Positions 35,001-47,000 of a stretch of 64,000 bases of DNA are shown here, one piece after another (within the stretch, counting starts at the first letter, position 1; each line of letters opens with the position of its first letter). The position numbers and the translations under genes were made by a program. Source of the DNA: Primulina eburnea (lineage: Eukaryota > Streptophyta > Magnoliopsida > Lamiales > Gesneriaceae); assembly GCF_022965805.1 (NCBI RefSeq), contig NC_133102.1, positions 7,572,885-7,636,884 of the forward strand, read 5' to 3'. Below the pieces are notes generated by a model. That model worked only from the letters and a program-made list of their open reading frames with translations. It did not search any database and was not told the origin of the DNA.

Positions 35001-38000
35001 CAGCATCTCCCAGGAAATCTTCAACAACTTTTTCCTCGGCCAGTAGCTCTTTGGTAGCTTTGGATCTTCTGCTGTAAACTTTCTTGTAATTCTGCATCAA
35101 TAAGCACTTTCCTGAGTTGCCGCCCAAAGTTGTATTCATTTCGGCCTCATCATTGCTCATGGAATGAATCGGTGACTGTCTGAATTTTTTAACCTCTGTT
35201 GGGGCTACTCTTCCCAATATCTTTGTTACTTTTCCTTCCAAAATCGAGCCGGATTTCTCGTTGGTCGTAGTGTTTCTGTGATTGATTCTTCCCAAAGGAC
35301 TCCTCTCGGTGCATTGGTTAGGTACTCGTGAGTTTTCGTACCCATTTTGTAATTGATAATTCTGATTCATAGTATTTCCCGCAGCTTCATATGATAGCTT
35401 TGCTTCATTCATCTTCCTGTTTTGAAAGTTTGTATTGCCCCAGCCCGCCATCATTTTCTTGCCGTTCACCAGAACTTGAGCATAAGTCCGCCGCTCGTAC
35501 TGTTCGTAAGCATGTGAGTCGAAGGAATCAACACGAATTCTGATATCTAAGCTCCCTTCTCCCAACTGTATCTTCATGTTGTTGGTTATGAATCCTCCCG
35601 CAGTGCCCTTCACCTTTATCTTGGCTGATTCCAAATCATGAAATTGCAACGTATCCTTGCTGATCTCCAACAGACCCCCACATCGATCTCCAATAATTGC
35701 GAAGGTTTCCCTGGACCATAAATGCCATGGTATCCCATAAATACTCAGCCAACTATTGCAGCACCTGTCAACCGAGTCAGTAGTGTTAATGTCGGGCCTC
35801 CATTTCTCGAAGTTCAAGGACACACCTCCGTCGAAGAATCCTCTTTTTAGCTTCAAGAAGTAAGAATACTCATCCGCACTTGATGGCCACCACACTGCTT
35901 TATCTCCTTGGAAAGGAAGTAATTCTGGTACATTGCTTGCAGGTTTTCCAAGGACCTTTCTAATCAATTCCCAAGTAATGTTTGCTCTATTCCTTGTAAC
36001 AATGAGTGCCTCGTGCCACAGCATCTTTTTTTCCTTGTCAAAATCTTCCTTATCTGTTAGTGATTCCTTTGTACCATCCCTTCGTCTTGTGTTATCGTCC
36101 TTCTCCATTGTAAATCTTCGGAAGATATTGCGTTCTTGCTGTCTACTCGGTTGACGATCCCTACTGGTATCACTCCCTGATAACAATCTGTCCAGAGCCT
36201 CTGAAATGTTCTTCCATCCCACTGATTTGTATCCGCTCGGCACTATTGTAATTTGCTTTCTTCCCCTCGAGTCGAACTTGTTAACTTCAACAAAGCTTCC
36301 GCGTCTGTTAATGATTCGCTGCGCTGTGAATATCGCATTCGTTCCCCTATATCGCTGGAAATCCACTCTCGAGTAGGTGTTGTTAATGAACTCTTTTAGT
36401 TTCGAGCTTAGCCATCTGGCCTCGCTACGTTCAAAATCCATCATGTAGTTAGACTTCCTAGTGCTTTCGGCCCACCAAACTGATTTACCCCCATTTCCCA
36501 GCCTCAATGTAAACACTTTATGTTCCAACTTAATGACCTTCTCCTTTGCTGCCGACCCATATGCCAGGTTCCGTCTATTTGGTGCATACATTCTTTTGGA
36601 CCAATCGGATTTTTACCGTCAGTTCGTAAGAGAAGCTTGAAAAAACGTGAAAAAGCGTGAAAAACCTTGAAAGCTTGAAAACGACTTGAAAATGAAGGTC
36701 GCCGCCGGCCGGCAGCCGGCGCCGGTGGTTCCGATATAAGCCGATCAACAATGCTCAGTAGTTGGGCGAGATAATTGAGCAACAGTAGAGCTTGGATGCT
36801 CGACTACTGAAGGGGGGAGAGAACATTTCAAAAATTTCTCTTTCTAACATGTGCAAAATAAAAGAAGATCATTTACTTCTCCATTGCTCCTTTGCGAGAG
36901 GTCTTTGGTTCAAGGTGCTAAAAGAACTGGGAATTCAATGGGCTATTCCAAGGCGAGCTAAAGACTTATTTCATGTCAATTCAGGATGTCCGTTCGCGAA
37001 CAAATTCAGAAATTTCTGGTCTATGACATGTATTGGTCCATTTGGTTGGAAAGGAATAGCAGTATTTTTCTGGATGCGTCGGAGTCTATCGATCAAGTTT
37101 GGGAGAAAATAAAATTCAGGGTCGCAGCTGGACGATTAACATGGAGCATTTCAATCATTTAAGTGTTTCGGATTTGGTTAGGGATTGGAAATTTTTGTGG
37201 TCTTGAATTTTTTTATGTTGCTCTCTTTGAGGTGGTCCTTATGTTAGTAGTCTTGTAACTATGTTGCGGAATACTCATCCGCACATAATATGTAATCTTT
37301 AATTAATCTAATAAAAGTAGTTTCTTATCAAAAAAAAAGATAAGAATATGGTAAATTTCATGCCATTGAAATACTCATATTACTTAGAACCTTGTGTTAT
37401 GTGGTGCAGCACTCATGCCTTTCACTTGGTTAGTTCAGGGCAATTTGATTCATCATGGGGTAATTCTGCAGGTGTCATGAGCTCAGATGCATGCACTCCA
37501 GAGATTAAGGTGCTGTAATTTTTTTTATGCTAAGCATGAAAGTTGAAACTTCCTTGGCCAATAAATTCAAATTTGCTTTATTTTTGTATTTGCATACTTT
37601 TTATAGGCATCATATGATTGTGACAATCCAAAAGAGTCCGAATCTCCCCGGTTTCAAGCTATACTCCGTGTTACAAGTGCACCCAGGAAAAGGTTTCCTG
37701 GAGATATTAAAAGCTTCTCTCACGAGTTAAATTCGAAAGGTGTACGACCTTATCCATTTTGGAAGCCTCGAAGGTTAAATAACTTGGAGGTATTCATACT
37801 TATAAACTCAACTAAAGCAAGGATATTTTGCTATTATACTTTTGATATTCATGATTTCTAACACTGCAACAGGAGGTTTTATCAATGATACGCACAAAGT
37901 TTGACAAGGCAAAGGAAGAAGTGGATTCTGATCTCCATATTTTTGCAGCAGATCTGGTTGGAGTTTTAGATAAAAATGCTGATAGTCATCCAGAATGGCA

Positions 38001-41000
38001 AGAAATTATAGAGGACTTGCTAGTTCTTGCTAGGAGTTGTGCAATGACTTCTCCTGGAGAATTTTGGCTTCAATGCGAAGGCATAGTGCAAGAGTTGGAT
38101 GATAGGCGGCAAGAGCTTCCTATGGGCATGTTAAAGCAGCTGCACACTCGAATGCTTTTTATACTCACTAGATGCACTAGGTTGTTGCAGTTTCATAAGG
38201 AAAGTAGGCTAGCTGAGGACGGGAATTTTTTTCAGCTCCGTCAATCATTTCAACCTGCAGATAAACAGGTTCCTCCTGTCATTGGTAGCGATGGAAAGGT
38301 GCCCAGTGATCCAAAAGTAATGAAGGTTCCCTCCACCAGGAAATTTTATAGTCAAGAGCAATCAGAGTGGAAGAGAGAACTTGCCGCACAAGGAAAATTT
38401 CAATCTTCACATGCTGAAACCACAGAAAACATGGATTCTTCAGCTAGCAGAAATAAAATGGCATCTTGGAAGAAATTTCCATTTCCTACTGGAAAAAGCC
38501 CCAAAGAAGCTGATTCGCTTAAGGAGCAGAATGATAGTATGATGGATGCATCAAGAATAATAGAAAATGGAAAAAGAGCTTGTGATGCAGAACTTGCTAC
38601 AGCTAAGATGTCCGAGGTTCCTCCTGTTAAAGATTCCGATGTTAACTCAAAGATGCCCATGCCCTCCAAGCACCAGCATAAGTTTTCCTGGGGCTATTGG
38701 GGAGATCCGCCAACCGAATCTGATGAAAGTTCAATCATTTGCCGCATTTGTGAGGAGGAGGTTCCTACTTTGCATGTGGAAGACCATTCTAGAATATGTG
38801 CAATTGCTGATCGATGTGATCAAAAGGGTGTTAGAGCCAATGAGCGTCTTCTCAGAATTGCTGAAACTCTTGAGAAGCTTATGGAATCATTTTCGGCAAA
38901 GGACACACAACAAGCTGCTGGGAGCCCGGAGTTGGAGCTTATTTCTCCAAAGTCCAGTGATTGGTCCCGTAGAGGCTCTGAAGACATGCTAGATTCTTTT
39001 GCTGAAGCTGAGAATACCATTGATGTAGATGATATTAAAGCTTTACCATCCATGACATGTAGAGCACGTTTTGGTCCTAAGTCAGACCAAGGAATGGCAA
39101 CATCATCAGCAGGCAGCATGACACCTAAGTCCCCGCTGATGACACCTAGGACAAGCCCAAGCCCAATTGATCTGCTTTTGTCAGGGAAAGGTGCCTTCTC
39201 CGAGCATGGTGATCTTCCTCAGGTGGACCTTAGTCTGGCTGAATTGTTTTTCGTTATTGTCCTCGTCGTTGCTATTCCATTCTTCACATTTTTCATGACT
39301 TCATTGAATATGCTTTCCAATTTGAGGTTAAAATCTTAAATTTATAACTATGCTGTTTTAGCACATTTGCATCCTTCTTAAAATTCACTATTTTGTGATT
39401 TTGGTTTGATTTACAAGAAAAGAATTATATTCTGCAAGTTTTTTTTAATAAGAAACAATATTTTATTAAATACTTAATAGTTTTTAATTACAATAAACGG
39501 ACTAATAATCCACTCACTACAAAATGCTAGACAAGACCCTAGCCATATCAATAATACACAAGAGCCCAATCTCACAATACATCTTAGATTAAGAGATTCT
39601 GAAAGTCTACATGAGATCCAATCCAAATCAATGTTTTATCTTGAGATTTTCTCAGCACTCTTCCCTCGTATCTTCGTCGTTGTCAAATTCTTCTATTTCT
39701 CTCTATCCACACAGACCGACATACGTCATAAACCACCACTTTCCAAAAAATTATGCCTCTCTGGCCAAGAAACTTTCCAAGATCTGTGTCAAATAAATCT
39801 TGCGTTGGTTTCGGCATCACCCAAACCAATCTCAATTCTTCTAAAGCTCTTGCCCACAACTCAGTCGTGAATGTACAATGAATCAATATATGATTCTGCT
39901 TCTGCTTGTCATTTCGACACCACACGCACCAATCTGGGCACAGAGTACACGTGTGTCATCTCTTTTGCATCATCACCCAGGTTGGCAACTTACCCAGAAT
40001 CGTCGTCCACGAAAAGAGTTGAATTTTTGTTAGAACTAGAGCTTTCCAAATAACATTGTAAAATGGAAAAGCGGGAAAGCTGCTGCTCGAAAAGAAAGAC
40101 TCAAAGAAAGATTTGACTGAAAAGAAACCTGACGGATCCCCACCCTGCACTCAGACATCATCTACCCTTTCAATCAACCTGATCCTATCTAAATCTCCTA
40201 ATAACGCACTCAACTCACACAACTCCTCATCTCTCAAAACCCTCCGAAATTGCAAGTCTCGTGATGGGAAAGAGTACAAATTATTAAATAAAGAAAAATG
40301 AGATATAGACAAATTATGAACTGAAGAAAGCTGAAATAAAGATAGATAAAAATCCCGAAAGGAAGAATCCCCCCACCACCTATTTTGCCAAAACTCGACC
40401 TTGGTACCTCCTCTAATCACTATCCTCACTGATGGATGAAAAGTTGGGTATGATCTAGAAATAAACTTTCATGGGCATTTGAATGTAATGTTTCTTGCTA
40501 AATCCGCATCACATACATTATCTTGTAACTCGTATCTACTAACTGTAATCTTCTTCCACAACGTTCCGTCTTCTGCGTAAAACCTCCACCACCATTTCCC
40601 CGACATGGCCCCTATTCCTCAAACAAATATTCCCAATATCCAACCCCCCTCTATTTTTGGGGTTGGACACCTGCTTCCAGGCAACCAAATGACTACGTGA
40701 TCCACCATCAGCTCCATCCCAAATTAAATCCCTAATAATCTTCTCCATCGCCTCCGCTAGCGGAAACTATGTTTTGTGAACAGTGAACAGTGTATTTGGT
40801 AGAAAATGGCCTCGGGATTTTATTGAGTTTGATCATTTTTTATAGTAATATTATCTCAGGCTATAGTTGAACATTTAAAGGATATCGCCAACTGATACAT
40901 CAAAGTTCTGCTTTATTTCTACTTATATAGTTATAAACTCTGGTACTGAAGTAAACTCCAATGACCTGGGCATCTAGCTTGGGCCAGCATCCTTAAATAT

Positions 41001-44000
41001 GCGAGACATATATTTCTGTTTTTGTTGATATAAGTGAAAAACCAATCAAAATGGTGAACAGTTGTAATGTATGAGGAATTGCATAGAACATTTTTTTTTT
41101 GTCAGCTTTATGTAGAAACACTTTGAAAACCATGATTTTACCTGCTAACGAAATGCAGGGTTTCTTGACACCCTTCTTATTTTTTTCCTTTTCTTCTTTC
41201 TTTCTTTTTTTCACGATATGAAAGCTTTACCACGTGAAATCTCAGTGTGTTATTGGTTACCATAGCTACTCTCTCTCTCATAATCTAAATATATATAAAC
41301 CCCGAATAATGAGAACTCCTTATCTCAAGATTGCTTGGATGAGATATCAATTATGAAGATATTAATTGATTTTTTATGCCATTCCCAATGTTAAACTAAT
41401 TATAGAATTCTGCTGAGTGTGTTATTTTTTATACGTTAAATTGAGTTCCCTGTTCTTTCTCCTTCTTTTTCCCATTTTGGGAAACACATATGCAGATAAA
41501 TGAACTTGCTGATATAGCTCGTTGTGTGGCACACACCCCCCTTGATGATGATCGTTCTTTGCAATATTTGCTGTCTTGTCTTGAAGACTTGAAAGTTGTC
41601 ATAGACCGAAGAAAATTTGACTCCCTCACGGTGGATACATTTGGAGCACGCATAGAGAAATTAATCAGGTGAATATTGACATTTTCGTTTGCCTATGATG
41701 GAGCATTAGTGTTGACCCTTCATTCAATTATGCAGGGAAAAATATTTACAGCTATGTGAGCTAGTTGATGATGATAAGGTTGATCTAACAAGCACAGTGA
41801 TTGATGAAGATGCTCCTTTAGAAGATGATGTTGTGCGTAGCTTGCGAAGTAGTCCGGTGCATTCTAACAGAGACCGGACTTCTATAGATGACTTTGAGAT
41901 TATAAAGCCAATTAGTCGTGGGGCATTTGGTCGAGTTTTCTTGGCCAAAAAGAGAACAACAGGAGATCTTTTTGCGATAAAGGTAAATGAAGTATAATAA
42001 GCAAGAGTAGGAAAATACATGACAAAATGTACCGTATAAAACTCAATGGATAGCTAGACATTGAGAATTTGCGATATGCAGGTTCTTAAAAAAGCAGATA
42101 TGATACGAAAGAATGCAGTTGAGAGTATTTTGGCAGAGCGGGATATTCTAATATCTGTTCGCAATCCTTTTGTGGTGCGACTATGTATCTTGCAATCCTT
42201 TTACTTTGTTTTCTTTTAATGGCAAGTACATTCATTTGTTTGTCTCATGTGTTAGGTCCGATTCTTCTATTCATTCACTTGTCGTGAAAATTTGTATCTT
42301 GTAATGGAGTACTTGAATGGAGGAGATCTTTATTCATTGTTGAGAAATCTTGGCTGCTTGGATGAAGATGTTACTCGCATATATATTGCTGAAGTTGTAA
42401 GTATTTGTTGATTTCATTTTTATGTTGTCATTTTTTTATAGAAAACAATATTATATCAGATAATTAAAAGCTGTTAGTTACAAGAAGCGGCCAAGTAGTA
42501 CGCTCTGTAAAAATGGAAAAACAAAAGCTCTAATCATATCAACATCAAACATAACTTCAATCCCTCAATAGATCTGAATTGAGAAATTCTTAAACTCTAT
42601 ATGCTTTTCAATTCAGCTAGATGTCTAAATCTTAATTTATCTCAACACTCTTCGACCGACTTTTCGAGATTGTCAAAAATCCTATTCCGCTTAAGCCAAA
42701 ATGACCGGCAAATACAATGAACTTCCATTGTCCAAAAAATTATATCCCTCTTATCATATTCACGCCCAAGATTTGCAGCAAATAACTCGTCCGAAGATCT
42801 TGGAACTACCCATAAACAAACCCATCTCTTCCAAAGCTCTGAACCAAAGACCGCTTGTGAAAGGACAATGAATAATTATGTGGACTGAGCCTCCACCACT
42901 TTCCGATATAGTACAACACCAATTCGAACAAAGAGCACAATTAGGCCACTTTTTTGCATCATCTCACAAGTTGGCAGCTTTAATTTTATGAGGAAAAAGA
43001 AATGGCGGAGAAGGTGATAATATTTTATTCCATTCTGCATCTGAATACAACCCTACATGATTTCTATGTATAAAACACAAATAAAGATAACAACCTAACC
43101 TATCTAAAGATTTAAATTACAAACTAATGGATAAAAGTTTAAATATGAAAAGAGCTTATCCGGGTTTATCTTATCGGATCTTCAACACTCCTCCTCAAGT
43201 TGGGTTGTCTATGTTGATCATGCTCAACTTGGATACCAAGTTTTCAAATGTCGGTCGGAATAGGGCCTTATTTAGGATGTCTGCAACTTGTTTGTTGCTT
43301 GGGATGTAACATAATTTCAAAGTCCATTTCTCGAGTTTTTCACTTATGAAATGACAATCGACTTCAACATGTTTAGTTCGATCATGGTAGACTGGGTTCT
43401 TGGCAATACTTATCGTAGCTTGATTGTCACACTTTGGTTCCACTACCTAATATCCCTTTAATTTCAGTTCTGTCAACAACCATTGTATCCATATACCTTC
43501 GCAAGTTCCATTGGCCAAGGACCGAAACTCGGCTTCTGCACTGCTTCTTGCTATAAATTTCTTTGGGCGGTCTTGTGGAAGCATAGTCCCTTTCCAGGGT
43601 ATCCTTTGAGGTATTTCAATACCCGAAAAACAATATTCATATGTTCTTCAGTTGGATTGTTCATAAACTGGCTTACAACACTTGCAACAAATCCAATGTC
43701 AGGTCTTGTGTGGGATAGATATCTCAGTTTGCCCACTAACCTATGATATCTTCCTTTGTCGACTGTTAGACTTTCTTCATTCTTTCCAAGTATATTTGGA
43801 TCCATAGGAGTATCAACAAGCTTGCATCCTAACATCTCCGTCTCTTTCAAGAGGTCCAGGACATTTTCTTTGAGAAATAAAAATTCCATGATTTGACCTG
43901 AACACTTCCATTCCCAAGTTCAACTGCCTTAGGTCCTTCATCTCGAATTCTTTTGAGAGTACTTGCTTGATCTAAGTGATATCTTCTTCATGGTTCCCAG

Positions 44001-47000
44001 TGATTATAATGTCGTCAACATATGCAATGATAACCGAAATCCTGTCTTGATTGGAATGCTTGAGAAACCATTGTGTGAACTGATTGGCACTGCAATACTT
44101 TGGTGAACTTGTGGAACTAAGCTATGGCGATTTTTTTAAGCCATAAAGTGATTTGATTAACCGGCATACTTTATTGGCAGTAGTTTTGGATTCGAATCCA
44201 TGTGGAATACACATGTAGAATGCTACTAATCTTGCTTTATATCGTTCAATGCTCCTATCAGCCTTATGTTTGATTGTGAAATCCATTTGCAACCAACAGT
44301 TCGTTTTCCAGGTGGAAGTTCTGTGATCTGTCAGTTGTTCTTTACAAGAGCATGTATTTCATCTAAGGCTGCTGCTCTCCATTGTGGATATGAAAGAGCT
44401 TCGGTTATGTTTGATGGGACCTGTACTTGGTCTAAATTCACAACAAATGCTCGATATGCAGGAGATAATAAATCAAGCAAGACAAAATTACTTATAGGCT
44501 GTTGGGTGCATGATCTAATCCCCTTTCTCAATGCAATTGGTTCATCATCAATTATCAAATGAGTCAGAGCTTGGCATACCTTGGTTGTTTTCCAGAGGAC
44601 CTGGCATTAAGAGAGTGCTCTTGGTTTGCTGATTGTGTGCTTGATCTTGAGAAGGCTTATTGCGTCAATAAACATGATCAAAAAGTAGAATTTGGGAGTT
44701 ATCTGGTGGGATTTTGTGTATTGTATCAATATCAATATCAAGAGTAGGATTTGTATGAGGTTGGTCACTTGGCATGTGGAGAGGATCCAGATTCTGAGGT
44801 TTATTGATCCCTTGCTTCCGCTGAACTGAGGAAGGTGGAAAGAAAAGGTCGGACTCATTGAAGGTGACATCCATGGAATTGTAGAATTTCTTTGTGTTAA
44901 GTGAACAACACTTGTACCCCAGAAATGCTGAGGGACATTATGTGTGAACAATAGAGAACGAGCCACCTCGAGGAGATGACGATTTTTTCGTTCTGCGACA
45001 CCATTTTGTTGAGGTGTGTTAACGCAAGAGCTTTGATACCGAGTGGATAGGTAATCCCCAAGGACTGTATTAAAGAAATCCTGAGCCCGATCAGTGCATA
45101 AGATTTGGATATCAGTTGAGAATTGTGTTTGTTTCATAGAGTAGAATGTTTTAAAAATTGTAGACATCTCAGTCTTGTCTTTCATGAGAAACACCAAAGA
45201 CAGACAAGTATGATCATCAATAAATAATAAGAACCATTGAGTACTCTTGATGTTTTTGACATGAGAAGGTCCCCAAATATCGCTATGTATTAGTGAAAAA
45301 GGTTTGGACGGTGTATATGGTTGTGATTTGAACAATGTTTGAGCATGCTTTAACAATTGACAAACATCACAATGAGGTAAACGGTTGGGATTTGAGGGAG
45401 GCGCGGAATTCCACTTTCAGAAGCCCTTGGAAGTTTATTTCTCGGTCTCATTCGTCTTGTCAACACTTGATTGGCACGGTGCTCAAGGGAGGGAACTTAT
45501 TGAGATTTTGGGAAGATAGTTGGTTGGGTGAGTTGTCTTTCAAAGAGCGGTTTCCACGTCTTTTTCTTCTATCAGTTTCTTCTAATAAACCTATCGATCG
45601 ATTTTATTCGGTTACTAATACTCAGGGGTCTTCATCTTTCCAGTGGGATTTGAGGTTTAGAAGAGGGTTGAATGATGTTGAGTTGGGTGAGTTCACTTCC
45701 CTTGTAGGTCTCTTAGAGTCAGCTTCTTTGAGTGTGGGTTCTGTCGATGTCAGGGTTTGGTTAGGGGATTCATCGGGCGTCTTTTCTGTCAGTTCTCTGT
45801 ACTATTCTTTCTTTAACAGTCCTAATACTTTGTCATTCCCTTATTTCACTAACATATGGAAAGTACCGATCCCACAAAAGGTAAAGGTTTTCTCTTGGAT
45901 AGTGGCCCTCGGCAGATTGCAAACTTGTGACAGGATACAGAAGAGACAACCAAGTAATTCTATAAGTCCACAATGGTGCTGCTTATGCAAGCAAAGTGAG
46001 GAGGATCAAGAACATCTGCTGCTACACTGTTCTTTCACGAGGGGAATCTGGAGTAAGGTTATGCAGCACCTGGGATTCGAGTGGGTTTTCCCGGCACTTT
46101 CTAGAGATTTGTTCGTAATGGAAAACGGTTTACTCAACGGAAGGGGAAAAAGGACTTTCTGGTACATCATCGTACATTGCACATTTTGGACAACATGGAT
46201 AGAGCGCAATAACAGAATTTTCAACGACAAAGGAGACTCGATCGACGAACTATGGGAGAAATTAAGATTCAGGGTTGCCAAATGGACAACTACTGTGTCG
46301 GTGTTTCGACATTTATTGTTATCTGATTTAGTTAGGGATTGGTGTTTTATGTACGTATGAGTTTGTTATAGTTAGTCAATCGGTGGTTGGACTGTGGATT
46401 GCTCATCCACGGGAATTGTAATCTCAACTACTATTAATCTAATAAATTCATAGTTTCCTATCAAAAAAAAAAAAAAAGTGTTGTTATTCATTAAAGATGA
46501 AAATAATTTGTGCGATACAAAAAATTTGAATGACCTAGGCGATAGTGCCATAACAAAATATCGCTATCCGTAGAGGACCGAAATGCAGAAATATGTTGAT
46601 CGGAAAGGTTGGAAGATAGAGACTTTGATGGGGGGGTTCATCTTTATAAGTAGAGGCCTGCACAACAATCATCATTGTTAATCGTCCTCCCTGATGCCAG
46701 GTCCTGAAAAACACATGAATCAGTTGAAAATATTGTAGAACAATGCAAGTCCTTATTCAAGGCACTGACGGACAACAGATTACAATGAAGTGCGGGAACG
46801 AAGAACACATTATGTATGCATAAATCTTGGGATAACCAAATTGAACCCGAACCAAGCACTTTCGTACAAGAACCGTCTGTTACCCGAACTGATTAGGGAA
46901 CCCTTAAGGGGGCTGTATGATGTAAACATTTGCAATTGGTTGAGAAATACTCAGTTGCAAAGAGTTCAGCTGTATCATTGCTACAAGAATAGGATTCACG

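Larger units (their letters stand above)
30622..36864 (-). mobile_element. Full-length antisense LINE (L1 type), 6.24 kb, with 16-bp TSD
   Basis: Inserted in reverse orientation into the older LINE. A perfect 16-bp direct repeat AAGATCATTTACTTCT flanks it (30606-30621 and 36865-36880). A run of T at its left end is the poly(A) tail. Two long ORFs are fully open: ORF1 of 728 and ORF2 of 1223 residues. The GC-rich 5' leader is about 270 bp and the 3' UTR about 115 bp. It is complete and, with both frames intact, possibly still autonomous. It lies antisense within the transcribed kinase gene. Confidence 0.93.
26781..37471 (+). other. Intron 1 of the kinase gene (10.7 kb, LINE-filled)
   Basis: Donor CTACGG|GTATAC and acceptor TTCTGCAG|GTGTC. 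Phase 1 is kept. About 7.6 kb of it is two nested LINEs (29730-37338), and a TRIM array sits near its 5' end. From 27353 to 29729 I see no genes: there are AT-rich repeats, GGTTTGGTTT runs near 27770-27860 and 29590, and a CCTAGG-rich block at 28556-28655. Confidence 0.85.

Noticed and set aside
43127..43309. Plus-strand frames opposite the copia element
   Set aside because: Antisense of the copia RNase H and LTR.
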